Assembly (NCBI GenBank): GCA_052390495.1
Contig: JBQTGW010000002.1
Span: forward strand, 1 to 64,000
Length of the DNA stretch: 64,000 bases
Direction of reading: 5' to 3'
From: GCA-003244245 sp052390495
GTDB taxonomy: Bacteria; Actinomycetota; Actinomycetes; Mycobacteriales; Pseudonocardiaceae
Made by a program: the position numbers and the translations under genes. The notes beneath the pieces were generated by a model. That model was not told the DNA's origin, did no database searches, and saw nothing but the letters and a program-made list of their open reading frames with translations. Within the stretch, counting starts at the first letter, position 1, and each line of letters starts with the position of its first letter. This document shows positions 1 through 8,248 of the stretch, piece after piece.

Positions 1-149
1 CCGCTACCAAGGCCAGCTCCACCAACTCCCCGCAGCATGACCACCCACCCCCAACAAGATCACACACCGCGACACATCACCTGAGACGAACCCTTGACAC
101 ATCACCAGAGACATGACAGTCGCTATAACCACCAACGCCACTCACAGGG
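1..149 (+). mobile_element. Possible insertion-sequence end with the last codons of a transposase-like ORF
   Basis: An open frame entering from the left edge (bases 2-40) ends RYQGQLHQLPAA-stop. It is followed by two near-identical 17-bp direct repeats (71-87 and 96-112, one mismatch, both starting GACACATCACC). A transposase tail followed by terminal repeats would look like this, and the repeats resemble ends I associate with IS481-like elements, but only the end is inside the window. No other gene is visible before purU. Confidence 0.35.
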
Positions 150-1037
150 TCAGTCGAAGACGACGGTCCGGTTACCGTGCATCAGTACCCGGTCCTCCAG
201 GTGCCAGCGCAAGCCGCGGGCCAGCACCACCTTTTCGATGTCGCGGCCCTTGCGCACCATGTCGGCCGCGGTGTCGGCGTGGTCGACCCGGATCACGTCC
301 TGCTCAATGATCGGGCCTTCGTCCAGTTCGGCGGTGACGTAGTGGCAGGTCGCGCCGACCAGCTTGACGCCGCGCTGGTGCGCCCGGTGATAGGGCCGGG
401 CGCCGACGAACGAGGGCAGGAAGCTGTGGTGGATGTTCAGCGCCCGGCCCGCCCACGCCGTGCAGAGGTCCGTCGGCAGGATCTGCATGAAGCGGGCGAG
501 CACGATGGCGTCCGGTTCCTCGGCGTCCACCAGCTTGCTCAGCTGAGCGAACGCCGCGGCCTTGGCGTCGGCCTGTGCCGGGAAGGGCACGTGGTGAAAC
601 GGGATCCCGTGCGCTCGCGTCACCATGGCGTGCTCGGGATGGTTGCCCAGGACGGCCCGCAGATCGACGTCGAGCTCGCCTGAGGCGACCCGGCCGAGGA
701 GGTCGTAGAGGCAGTGCGCCTCCCGGGACACCAGCACGACCATCCGGGGTTTACGACCGGTGTCGCTGATCTGCCAGTCCGTCTCGCTACCCAGCTCCGC
801 CGCTACCGCGCCGAAGCGTTCCCGCAGCTCTGTCACCCCGAACGGCAGCGAATCGGCGCGGACTACCTGGCGGGTGAAGAACCACCCGGTGTCTGGATCG
901 GCGTAGTAGGCGGCTTCGGTGATCCACCCCCCCGCCTCGGCCAAAAATCCGGAGATGCGGGCCACGATGCCGGTACGGTCCGGACAGCCGAACGTGATCA
1001 CGTAATAGTGGTTGGACACGATCCAGGAGTCTGCCAA
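150..1037 (-). CDS. purU: Formyltetrahydrofolate deformylase
   Basis: 295 aa, normal length. It hydrolyses 10-formyl-THF to THF and formate, balancing one-carbon pools and supplying formate for purine synthesis in the cytoplasm. Residues ~10-90 form the N-terminal ACT domain (TFGCPDRTGIVARISGFLAE). The formyltransferase domain follows, with the catalytic segment NIHHSFLPSFVGARPY, the conserved GATCHYVTAELDEGPIIEQD and the C-terminal RGLRWHLEDRVL. The gene stands alone and shows no anomaly. The ACT domain separates it from methionyl-tRNA formyltransferase and PurN. Confidence 0.96.
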   Translation of the reverse strand: MADSWIVSNHYYVITFGCPDRTGIVARISGFLAEAGGWITEAAYYADPDTGWFFTRQVVRADSLPFGVTELRERFGAVAAELGSETDWQISDTGRKPRMVVLVSREAHCLYDLLGRVASGELDVDLRAVLGNHPEHAMVTRAHGIPFHHVPFPAQADAKAAAFAQLSKLVDAEEPDAIVLARFMQILPTDLCTAWAGRALNIHHSFLPSFVGARPYHRAHQRGVKLVGATCHYVTAELDEGPIIEQDVIRVDHADTAADMVRKGRDIEKVVLARGLRWHLEDRVLMHGNRTVVFD

Positions 1038-1431
1038 TGACCGGGTGGACCAGCCGCACGGGGCACGGGTGGCGTCACGGCCGTCGAGACGCGACCGAGC
1101 GCCCGGCCAGCCGGGTCCGATCCCACCATGATCGCCGTTTCGTCAAAGTACGGCTTACTCAGCGAGCGTAGTTTCAACCGACCATCACTGAATATCGCGC
1201 GAAAGCCGCAGGCGTAAGCGACGATCGCGGCAACCCTCCCAAGCGCACAGCCAACCTGCTCGGAGCTCGGAGATGGGGGCCATCCCAGCCGGACCGATGC
1301 CACGGCAGACCAATTATGTCGTTCCGGGCACACGTCAACCAAAGACCGAGTACAGTGCGACTCGACCTCAACCCCCGACGCAGCTCTCTAAGATCATGCC
1401 TCCGCCTCCGGGCTTACGGGAAGGAGCCCGC
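1038..1431. other. Non-coding stretch between purU and a small ORF
   Basis: About 390 bp with no frame of convincing codon bias and no tRNA-like fold. It must hold the purU promoter on the minus strand and any promoter for the small plus-strand ORF beginning at 1432. I see nothing further. Confidence 0.5.
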
Positions 1432-1587
1432 ATGTCCGACCCAACGCAGAAACAGTCTTCGGACCCCGACAACGGTCCGCTCTCGCAAGGACTCCTCACG
1501 CATCTTGGCCCGCACGCAAAAAAAGCGCTTTTGCACATGGGTGGGGAACGCACGTATGAAAAAGGGTGCAGCGCTTCTGAGGGGTGA
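1432..1587 (+). CDS. Small hypothetical protein (51 aa)
   Basis: ATG at 1432 follows a good ribosome site (GGGAAGGAG, 5 nt spacing). The peptide begins MSDPTQKQSSDPDNGPLSQG and contains a basic amphipathic middle (HAKKALLHMGG) and one cysteine. It has no signal peptide or membrane segment and matches no family I know. The ribosome site is the main support. It converges tail to tail with a truncated HTH gene, so it could be spurious. Confidence 0.4.
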   Translation: MSDPTQKQSSDPDNGPLSQGLLTHLGPHAKKALLHMGGERTYEKGCSASEG

Positions 1588-1590
1588 AGA

Positions 1591-1716
1591 TCAGACGTGG
1601 GGTATCACCCCGTTCTGGTAGCAGGTCTCGTGTATTCGCACGGGGCGCGTCATTCCCGCGCGTTCCCGGAAATGCCGGACGCGCTGGCCGGTCGTCATGC
1701 CTTCTAGGTCATCCAT
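1591..1716 (-). pseudogene. Truncated XRE-type HTH regulator (N-terminal 41 codons)
   Basis: ATG at 1716 with an upstream GGGAGGA site opens a 41-codon frame. Its start (MTTGQRVRHFRERAGMTRPV) reads like the beginning of actinobacterial XRE/Cro-type regulators (G-x-R-V-R-x-x-R-E-R-x-G-M-T-R). The rest of the HTH and the ligand-sensing domain are missing: the frame diverges after about residue 26 and stops at 1591. The start signals are kept, so a peptide could still be made, but not a working DNA-binding domain. Confidence 0.5.
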
Positions 1717-1774
1717 GGCTGTCCTCCCGGGTGAACACTGAAGTTCGTTCTAGGGTAACGAGGCGCCGCGCCCG

Positions 1775-4600
1775 TCACTTCAGCGTGGCGAGGTGTGTCA
1801 GGGCGACGTCGGCGGCCGCGCCGACGTCGCGGGTCGCGCCGATCGACCGGTGGCGCTGAGCAGCTGCCTCGCCCAGCGCGGTACGCACCCAGTCGCGGAC
1901 CACAGCCAGCCGGGCGGCCTCGGTGCCGAAGGTGGGCGAGAGGGTGGCGGCGTCCACGGCGCCGAGCAGCTCCGCCGCCTCAGCAGCGGCGCCGACCCGC
2001 TGAAACAGCACCACGAGGTTGCGCAACGTGGTGAGCTGATGCACCAGGTCACCCTGCCGTCGCCAATGGTCGATCACGGCTGCGAACGCCGCCAGCGCCT
2101 CGGCGGCGTCACCACAGCGGGAGCGCAGCGAGCAGGCGGAGAGCCGAGCCGCCCCGCCGAGGAACCGGTTGCCGACGCTGTCGGCCAGCGCGATCGCCCG
2201 GTCCAGCGCAGGCAGAGCCCGCTGCGGGTCCCGGTCCAGCACGACCTCGCCCTCGGTGTAGGCGAGCCAGCCCCGATCGGAAGGAGCCAGCTCGGCGTCA
2301 GCAGGCCGTTCGGTAGCCAGCAAACGCTCGGCCTGCTCGGGTCGCCCCGCGTATGCCTGTACACAGGCCAGGTTCGTGATCGCGACGACGGTGCCGTGCA
2401 GGTCGGCCGCGGCGCCGGACACGGCCAGCAACTGACGGGAGACGGCGGTGCAGTCGTCCAACCGGCCCGCGTAGAGGTGGACGTCGGTGAGCACGTCCAG
2501 CGGCAGGATCCGCTCGGGATCGGACCTGGCGGAGGCGAGGGCCCGCTCGGCCAGCTCCTGGGCCCGGGTCAGCTCACCTGCCGTCGCCGCCTGGATCGCT
2601 ACGCTGGCCAGCGCCCCGATGGCCGACGGCGAGCTGGTTTCCCACCCGGCGATCAACTCGCACGCCCAGGACAGCGGTTCGTCGCGTTGCCGGGACATCG
2701 CGAACAGGTACAGCGCGGTGGACAGCTCACCCGCCAGCGCCGGATCGGAGCTGCGCAGCCGGGCATGCGCGATCCGGAATTCGTCGATGAGTTCCTCGAA
2801 CCGAGCGTGCGCCGCGCTCTCGGCGGGACGACGCAGCTCCCGGTCGGCCGCGGCGGCGACGTCGACCAGGTGCTCGGCGTGCCGTCGGGCCAGCTGCGCA
2901 CCACGCGGTGTACCGGCCAGCCGCGCGGCGGCGTGCGTGCGGATGGTCGACAGCATTCCGAACCGGGCTCGCGGAGCTTCGGTATCGACGATGACGAGGC
3001 AGCGTTCGGCGAGGTGGCACAGTGATTTCAGCGGAGCGGGGTGCCCGGTGACCACCGCGACGTCGTCCGCCCCAACCGGACCGGCGAACGTGGCCAGCTC
3101 GGCGAACAGCGCCCGATCGTCCGGATCCAGCAGCGCCTCGGACCACTCCACCACCGCGGCCAGGGTGCGGTGCCGCGCCGCACCTGCCCGGGGCTGCCCC
3201 AGCAGCCCGAGATGCTCGGAGAGCCGGTCGGCGAGTTCGGCCAGCGGCAGGGTGGCCGCTCGGGCCGCAGCCATCTCGATGCCCAGCGGCAGCCCGTCGA
3301 CCCGGGCGACGATCCGGTCCACCTGTGTCAGATCCGGCTGTGAGCCAGCGAAGGCGCCGCCCCGCACCGCCCGCAGCCGGTCGAGAAACAACGCCCGAGC
3401 CACGTCGCCCGAGGGGAAGACCTCCAGCGGGGCGACCGGCAGCACGTGCTCCCCGTCGATGCCGAGCCGTTCCCGGCTGGTGGCCAGCACCCGGACCACG
3501 GGACCGCCGCGGACCAGGGCGTCCACCGCGCGGGCCGCGGCGTCGACCACATGCTCGCAGTTGTCGACGACGACCAGCAGATCCAGCGCGCCTGCCCGGG
3601 ACAGTGCTTTCTGAGGGGATCCGGCATCGGCGGCCAGACCCAAAGCGCCGACCAACGCCGCGACGACCGCGTCCGGGTCACGCAGCCCGGCCAGCTCCAC
3701 CAGCCGGGCGCCCCGGGCGAACCGCCCAGCCAGCGCGTTCGCGGCCTCGATCACCAACCGGGTCTTGCCGACGCCACCGGGCCCGACCAGCGTGACCACC
3801 CGGGCTTTGTCGACCAGCTCAGCCAGCTCGGCGAGTTCCCGCTCCCGCCCGATCAGCGAGGCGGCGGGCACGGGCAGCCACCGCGGCTGCTGCGGCACCA
3901 TGCTGAGCGCGGCGGTCTGTGCGGCCCGCAGCGCCTCGGACGGGTCGAGCCCCGCCTCGTCCAGCGCCGCCACGCCACGCCGGTAGGCGGTCATCGCGTC
4001 CGGGACCCGGCCCGCCGCGGCCAACGCCTCGATCAGCACCACCCAGGCGCCCTCCCGCAGCGGATGCCCGGCCAGCAGCTCCTCGGCCGCAGCGACGGCC
4101 TCCCCGACCCGGCCCGCCGCGGCCAGTGCGGTAGCCCGCAGCTCCCGGGCAGCGAGGTGCAGCTCATCGAGCCGGACCGCGACACCGCGCAACAACTCGA
4201 CGTCGGCCAGCTCGCCGAACGGTGCCCCCCGCCACAGCTCCAGCGCCTGGTCCAGCAGTGCGATGGACGTCGCCGGGTCGGTCGTTCTAGCCCGGCGGAC
4301 CAGGTCCTCGAACCGCTCGGCGTCCACCGATCCGGCGGGCAGCGCGTAGCCACCTGCCCGAGAGACCAAGGCGTCGCCGAGGTGGCGACGCAGCCGCGAG
4401 ACGTAGGTGCGCAGCGAGTCGGCAGCCGAGCGCGGTGGCTGGTCGCCCCAGATCGCGTCGATCAGCGCGTCGGCACTGACGGTGACACCGGGTTGGGCGG
4501 CCAGCGCGGCGAGCACAAGACGTTGGGTGGGGCTACCGACCGACATGGCCATTCCACTGTCGTCGACCAGCTCCACAGCGCCGAGCACCCGGACCCGCAT
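1775..4600 (-). CDS. AfsR/SARP-type transcriptional activator with BTAD and NTPase domains
   Basis: 941 aa from the ATG at 4600. An open frame continues far upstream but is not protein-like there, while the domain starts exactly at MRVRVLGAVEL. Domains in order: OmpR-like winged helix (~1-95, SPTQRLVLAALA, LRTYVSRLRRHLG), bacterial transcriptional activation domain BTAD (~100-245), NB-ARC/STAND NTPase with Walker A GPGGVGKTRL (~275) and DNCEH (Walker-B-like, in VVVDNCEHV), then a long helical C-terminus resembling TPR. Large SARPs of this kind activate secondary-metabolism or stress genes. It is divergent from a methyltransferase gene. About 40 bp before its start lie ~11-bp tandem repeats that recur before that methyltransferase, so autoregulation and a shared regulon are likely. 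Confidence 0.9.
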   Translation of the reverse strand: MRVRVLGAVELVDDSGMAMSVGSPTQRLVLAALAAQPGVTVSADALIDAIWGDQPPRSAADSLRTYVSRLRRHLGDALVSRAGGYALPAGSVDAERFEDLVRRARTTDPATSIALLDQALELWRGAPFGELADVELLRGVAVRLDELHLAARELRATALAAAGRVGEAVAAAEELLAGHPLREGAWVVLIEALAAAGRVPDAMTAYRRGVAALDEAGLDPSEALRAAQTAALSMVPQQPRWLPVPAASLIGRERELAELAELVDKARVVTLVGPGGVGKTRLVIEAANALAGRFARGARLVELAGLRDPDAVVAALVGALGLAADAGSPQKALSRAGALDLLVVVDNCEHVVDAAARAVDALVRGGPVVRVLATSRERLGIDGEHVLPVAPLEVFPSGDVARALFLDRLRAVRGGAFAGSQPDLTQVDRIVARVDGLPLGIEMAAARAATLPLAELADRLSEHLGLLGQPRAGAARHRTLAAVVEWSEALLDPDDRALFAELATFAGPVGADDVAVVTGHPAPLKSLCHLAERCLVIVDTEAPRARFGMLSTIRTHAAARLAGTPRGAQLARRHAEHLVDVAAAADRELRRPAESAAHARFEELIDEFRIAHARLRSSDPALAGELSTALYLFAMSRQRDEPLSWACELIAGWETSSPSAIGALASVAIQAATAGELTRAQELAERALASARSDPERILPLDVLTDVHLYAGRLDDCTAVSRQLLAVSGAAADLHGTVVAITNLACVQAYAGRPEQAERLLATERPADAELAPSDRGWLAYTEGEVVLDRDPQRALPALDRAIALADSVGNRFLGGAARLSACSLRSRCGDAAEALAAFAAVIDHWRRQGDLVHQLTTLRNLVVLFQRVGAAAEAAELLGAVDAATLSPTFGTEAARLAVVRDWVRTALGEAAAQRHRSIGATRDVGAAADVALTHLATLK

Positions 4601-4639
4601 CAGTCGATCGTACGACGCTGACAGCCCGCCGGACGCCCC

Positions 4640-4682
4640 TGTCAACCCGGTGCAAGCGCCTGCTAACCCGCTGCAATGCGGG
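4640..4682. promoter_or_regulatory. Putative SARP operator: four ~11-bp direct repeats before the regulator gene
   Basis: Four head-to-tail units, TGTCAACCCGG, TGCAAGCGCC, TGCTAACCCGC and TGCAATGCGGG, start at 4640, 4651, 4661 and 4672 (spacing 11, 10, 11). SARP winged-helix domains bind direct heptamer repeats spaced one helical turn apart. The block ends ~40 bp upstream of the regulator start and its last units match those at 5384-5416. Assigning it to this regulator is inference. Confidence 0.6.
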
Positions 4683-4735
4683 CATTGCACAGTCCCTCTT
4701 GTACCCACCACGCGCTGACCGGTCCCGGGGAACGG

Positions 4736-5225
4736 GACGTGCGGGTCACCAAGGTCACCCCGAACCAGGACCTCACCCAGGTCTTCGTCGAGGCGGTCGA
4801 GGTGGAGGGCGGCACGACCCAGAACTGGGGGGTGGACGCCGTCGCCGTCTGCGCCAACCCGATCACCGGCCAGCACCGGGTCGACTCGGAGTTCCCGTGA
4901 CGAGACCCTGACGTCCAACAACTGGGCCGTCGAGGCGCACGCGATCTGCGGGGCACCGCTGCCGCAGCTGTTCATGTCGACTGCGACCAGCACGCTCGAC
5001 TCCACCTCGAGTCGCAAAGCCGATTCGCCGTGTGCTGGTATCAGTGTGCCGTTCGCGGCCGGTGGCGAGATCGTCAGTGGCGGCTTCGGCCAGACCTTCT
5101 TCGACTCGATAGACGTTCGGAACCTGGCCAGCGGCGACATCGGGCGGGCGACGGCGTTGGAGGACAAGACCGGCAACCCCAGCAATTGGCAGATCAAGTC
5201 CTACGCGATCTGCGCCAGAATATGA
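4736..5225 (+). pseudogene. Decayed, frameshifted protein with three NW-x5-A-x-C repeats
   Basis: Two frames join by a single-base shift near 4897. The first carries VTKVTPNQDLTQVFVEAVEV and QNWGVDAVAVCA. The second carries SNNWAVEAHAICG, then GGEIVSGGFGQTFFDSIDV and finally SNWQIKSYAICARI-stop. The motif NW-(V/I/G)-x-(A/S)-x-A-(V/I)-C thus occurs three times with regular cysteines, as in secreted all-beta repeat proteins. No signal peptide or start codon remains. I do not recognise the family. It lies between the SARP gene and the methyltransferase and overlaps their upstream regions. Confidence 0.55.
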
Positions 5226-5383
5226 GGCCGGATGTGGCCTTGCATGGAGTGCGAACTGGGTGGCCCTGCTCCGATTTCCTGAAGCAGGGCCACCTCGTTT
5301 TGCACCCTGCTTTCCCCGTTCTGCATCCTGGGCCAGAGCGAGAACACGCTGTCGCAGACCCGCATCGGCCAGTCCTGCAGCGT

Positions 5384-5416
5384 TGCGAGCCCGCTGCAAG
5401 CCCGCTGCAATGCCTG
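5384..5416. promoter_or_regulatory. Putative SARP operator: three exact-phase 11-bp repeats before the methyltransferase
   Basis: TGCGAGCCCGC (5384), TGCAAGCCCGC (5395) and TGCAATGCCTG (5406) are contiguous 11-mers. The first two differ at one base. The block ends 18 bp before the methyltransferase ATG at 5435. The unit is the same as in the block upstream of the divergent SARP gene, pointing to that protein as the binder. Confidence 0.65.
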
Positions 5417-5434
5417 CGGCGCACAGTCGGCGTC

Positions 5435-6523
5435 ATGACCACAACAATCGAAACCACCACCATCGACGCATTCGCCGAACGCGTCTTCGACACCGCACTG
5501 GGCGCCATGCAAATCCACGCCATCTACCTGGGTGACCGGTTGGGCTGGTACCGCGCCCTGGCCGCGCACGGTCCGCTGTCCTCCCCCGAGCTCGCCGAGC
5601 GCACCGGCTGCGCGGAGCGCTACGCCCGCGAGTGGCTGGAACACCAGGCCGTCACCGGCTACCTCACCGTCGACGATGTCGGTGCGGCGCCCACCGCGCG
5701 GCGTTACCGCCTCCCCGCCGCCCACGCCGAGGTCCTGACCGACATCGACAGCCTCGCTTTCCTCGCCCCGCTGGCCCGGTTCGTGGCCGGCGCGGGCAAG
5801 CACCTCGACGCGCTGAGCGAGGCATACCGCACCGGCGGTGGGCTGTCCTGGGCCGCTATGGGCGAGGACCTGCGGGAAGCCCAAGGTGCTCTGAACCGGC
5901 CGCTGTTCCTGCACCAACTCGGCCAGGACTACCTGCCTCGGATCCCCGGCCTGCCCGTCCGGCTGAGCCGCGACGGCGCCCGGGTGGCCGACATCGGATG
6001 CGGCGTCGGCTGGTCGGCGATCGCGATCGCGCGGACCTACCCCGGCGTCACCGTCGACGGGTTCGACCTGGACAATCCTTCCATCGACGCGGCCCGCCGC
6101 AACGCTGCCGAGGCTGGGGTGGCCGATCGGGTGCATTTCACGGTGGCCGACGCAGGCGGCGTGCTGCCCGACCGTCCCTACGACGCGGTGTTCGCCTTCG
6201 AGTGCCTGCACGACCTGCCCGACCCGGTCGGCGTGCTCGCCGCCATGCGCCGACTGGCCGGTTCCGACGGCATCGTCATCGTGATGGACGAACGGACCGA
6301 GGACCGCTTCACCGCCCCCGGCTCACCGGTCGAGCAGCTGCTGTACGGCTACTCCCTGATCTGTTGCCTGCCCGACGCCATGTCGACGCAGCCCTCCGCC
6401 GCCACCGGCACCGTGCTCCGCGCCGGCACCCTCACCGACTACGCCACCCACGCCGGTTTCTCCCACGTCGAGGCCCTGCCCCTGGAACACGACTTCTTCC
6501 GCTTCTACCGCCTGCACCGCTGA
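5435..6523 (+). CDS. SAM-dependent methyltransferase with N-terminal winged-helix domain
   Basis: 362 aa. Residues ~25-95 form the winged-helix/dimerisation region typical of small-molecule O- or C-methyltransferases (GPLSSPELAERTGCAERYAREWL). The Rossmann fold carries motif I VADIGCGVGWSAIAIA, an acidic ribose-binding strand (VDGFDLD) and motif FAFECLHDLPDPVGVL. The start at 5435 (MTTTIETTTID) is set by the 11-bp repeat block just before it. The substrate is unknown. Its divergent pairing with a SARP and the shared repeats suggest it is that regulator's direct target. It has no other biosynthetic neighbours. Confidence 0.85.
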   Translation: MTTTIETTTIDAFAERVFDTALGAMQIHAIYLGDRLGWYRALAAHGPLSSPELAERTGCAERYAREWLEHQAVTGYLTVDDVGAAPTARRYRLPAAHAEVLTDIDSLAFLAPLARFVAGAGKHLDALSEAYRTGGGLSWAAMGEDLREAQGALNRPLFLHQLGQDYLPRIPGLPVRLSRDGARVADIGCGVGWSAIAIARTYPGVTVDGFDLDNPSIDAARRNAAEAGVADRVHFTVADAGGVLPDRPYDAVFAFECLHDLPDPVGVLAAMRRLAGSDGIVIVMDERTEDRFTAPGSPVEQLLYGYSLICCLPDAMSTQPSAATGTVLRAGTLTDYATHAGFSHVEALPLEHDFFRFYRLHR

Positions 6524-6558
6524 GCAGCTCGACCAACCGGGGCAGCTCGACCAACCGG
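6524..6558 (+). repeat. 17-bp direct duplication after the methyltransferase stop
   Basis: GCAGCTCGACCAACCGG occurs at 6524-6540 and again at 6542-6558, immediately after the methyltransferase TGA. It is probably a small local duplication. It forms no obvious hairpin. Confidence 0.7.
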
Positions 6559-6671
6559 CGACACTGTGGCCTGCTCACGTTCAGGCATGAGGATCAGCAT
6601 CCTGCGCGAGTGCCGGGCGGTACGGTTGTGGCGTCGGCCACGGAAGCGATACTGAGGACGCAGTTCAGCCA

Positions 6672-6935
6672 TTGCCTGACTTCGACGAGCCACCTTTGAC
6701 CGAGGTGACTCTCGGCGTGGTGTTCGAACCAACCGATATCGGGATCGTAGGTCTTGCCGAGCTGCACCAACGATGGCGCACCGAGTTCCCCAGGGTTGAG
6801 GAACATCCCGCACTCCCCTCGCTTTTCGCGCCGTCGCTGGCACCTGGGCTCGTGATCGAACCTTGGCGACCCGAGCTACGACTATGGATGATCGCGAAGG
6901 ACGGAGACCGAACACGCAGAACTTCTCGGTCATGA
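6672..6935 (+). pseudogene. N-terminal fragment resembling TIGR04255-family proteins
   Basis: The frame LTEVTLGVVFEPTDIG, then LHQRWRTEFPRVEEHPALP, then ELRLWMIAKDGDR follows the N-terminal pattern of TIGR04255 proteins (a V-E-V-x-x-G-V-x-F-E-P strand, an E-F-P-x-V-x-E-x-P segment, then R-x-W-F-x-x-E-D-G). After ~80 residues the frame changes and stops, so the C-terminal two thirds are missing. Intact family members are ~230-280 aa proteins of unknown function. About 245 bp after it hold no gene. Confidence 0.5.
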
Positions 6936-7181
6936 CTTCCTCCTCAGCGCGGTGAGCATGACGCGGGCGCGGCCAATCCGACGCTTGCCGCCGACTGGGC
7001 GAACTTGCCGTCCGCACACCTTAATTGTGTCGGACAAACAGATTAAGCCCCAGCCTGTGGATGCCGAGAATCTCAAAGGGTGACCTGGCCACGGCACCAC
7101 AAAGCGTCTCCCGGCGTCCCTGCCCGTCCGGACCGCGATTCTGCTTAGTGCGATCGGTGAGCTTGACTTGGTCCTCAGTGC

Positions 7182-7583
7182 TCAATCGGGGAGCTGGATC
7201 AGGTCGATGTCGCAGCGAATTCCGGGCGCGTTCGCGAGTTTGCTGTCCGCCGTGAGCAAGGTCGTAGCTAGGGCTTCGGCGAGTGCGACGTAGGCCGCGT
7301 CGTAGGTGGTCAGGTTGTCGCGCAGGTCCCAGACTCGGGGCAGCAGCTGGCGATGCCTGACACGGTGCAGGGGCATACTGACGAGATCACCCCAGGCTTG
7401 CCGCGCGCGGCGGTCGTCGAGGAGTCCGCGGCGCACTCCGGAACGGAGCACAGACTGCACTTCGAGATCGATCACCTCTGGCGCAGTCAGTCGCTGCCCC
7501 CGCAGGCGTCGCCGGAGATGGTCGCCGTCGTCGCTGTCATCGGACAAAGCCGGTGCCAGCACGGAGGCATCAACGACGATCAC
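7182..7583 (-). CDS. vapC: VapC-type PIN-domain ribonuclease toxin
   Basis: 133 aa PIN domain. The acidic metal-binding residues sit in MIVVDASVLAPAL (Asp5), APEVIDLEV (Glu), TYDAAYVALAEAL (Asp) and LLTADSKLA (Asp). Such toxins cleave tRNA or rRNA when not held by their antitoxin. The start overlaps the stop of the upstream antitoxin gene by 4 bp (ATGA), the usual antitoxin-first operon order. All catalytic positions are present, so it should be active. Confidence 0.92.
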   Translation of the reverse strand: MIVVDASVLAPALSDDSDDGDHLRRRLRGQRLTAPEVIDLEVQSVLRSGVRRGLLDDRRARQAWGDLVSMPLHRVRHRQLLPRVWDLRDNLTTYDAAYVALAEALATTLLTADSKLANAPGIRCDIDLIQLPD

Positions 7584-7810
7584 CGGCTCTCGCGATCGGC
7601 ACGCACGTGCTCCACCGCGAAGGACGCAGGCAACCTGCCACCGGCCCGTTCTCCGGCCCGGTCCAGCACCTCGTCAAGGGTGGGGCGGCTGGCATTCTCG
7701 ATCAGCTCTGCGAGCAGGTACTCCTGGAGTGACTGCCCAGCGGCGGCAGCTCGGCGCCGGTAAACCAGGCGCACCTCATCCGGAACGTTCTTGATCTGAA
7801 TACTGGACAC
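7580..7810 (-). CDS. vapB: FitA/VapB-type ribbon-helix-helix antitoxin
   Basis: 76 aa. The N-terminal strand-helix-helix (MSSIQIKNVPDEVRLVYRRRAAAAGQ, quoted in part) is typical FitA-like RHH: I-Q-I-K-N-V-P-D-E-V followed by S-L-Q-E-Y-L-L-A-E-L. The C-terminal tail (RPTLDEVLDRAGER) would insert into the PIN active site. It is translationally coupled to the downstream toxin and probably autoregulates the operon through its RHH domain. Confidence 0.9.
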   Translation of the reverse strand: MSSIQIKNVPDEVRLVYRRRAAAAGQSLQEYLLAELIENASRPTLDEVLDRAGERAGGRLPASFAVEHVRADRESR

Positions 7811-7893
7811 CAGCCCAGGTTAGCGCCATGCTGGCGCCAGAACAAGCATATCGGCGCCAGTGCCCGATCAGCACTGATTACCCCGAGCAGCAG

Positions 7894-8030
7894 GCTCACG
7901 CGGCGGGTCCCCGCGATCTGCGGGTGATGCCTAGCTCTGGGGTGGCGGGAGGAGACGCTGAGGCGCAACGATGAGGTGGCCTAGGTCCGGGGCCAAGCTC
8001 ACGCGGCGCTGCCCCGCGATCCGCGAGTGA
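7894..8030 (+). repeat. Pair of 34-bp direct repeats in an intergenic region
   Basis: Bases 7894-7927 and 7997-8030 share 29 of 34 positions. Both begin GCTCACGCGGCG and end in a CGCGAT core plus GTGA. The 69 bp between them hold no gene. The second copy abuts the coiled-coil gene fragment that follows, so the duplication may mark the deletion that removed that gene's 5' end. Confidence 0.7.
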
Positions 8031-8238
8031 CGACCAGCGCGGCGGCGCCGAGCTGCGCGCTCACACCCGGGCACTCAACGCCCTGCGGGAAACCCAGCTG
8101 GAGCAGGGCCGGAGGATCGCCGTACTGGAGCACAAGGTGACCGGGCTGGACCAGAACGTGACCGAAGGGTTTGCCATGCTGGCCACCGGAATGGCACAGA
8201 TCACCGCACTGCTGAGCGGGAACCTGGACTCCGGGTAG
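8026..8238 (+). pseudogene. Headless fragment of a small coiled-coil protein
   Basis: An open frame without an acceptable start (last upstream stop at 7972) encodes AHTRALNALRETQLEQGRRI, then VLEHKVTGLDQNVTEGFAML and ATGMAQITALL before stopping at 8238. Short proteins of this kind, often beside XRE regulators, are common in Pseudonocardiaceae. Here the 5' end is missing and replaced by a copy of the 34-bp repeat. Confidence 0.5.
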
Positions 8239-8248
8239 AGTTAACTGA

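Noticed and set aside
1793..3614. Long plus-strand frames opposite the SARP gene
   Set aside because: They mirror codon positions of the SARP gene (Gln/Gly/Arg- or Ser/Ala/Arg-rich), have no ribosome sites and show no family features.
4601..5197. Long upstream extension of the SARP frame
   Set aside because: The frame stays open only because of high GC. It overlaps the operator repeats and the remains of a plus-strand gene, and known SARPs begin at the winged-helix strand located at 4600.
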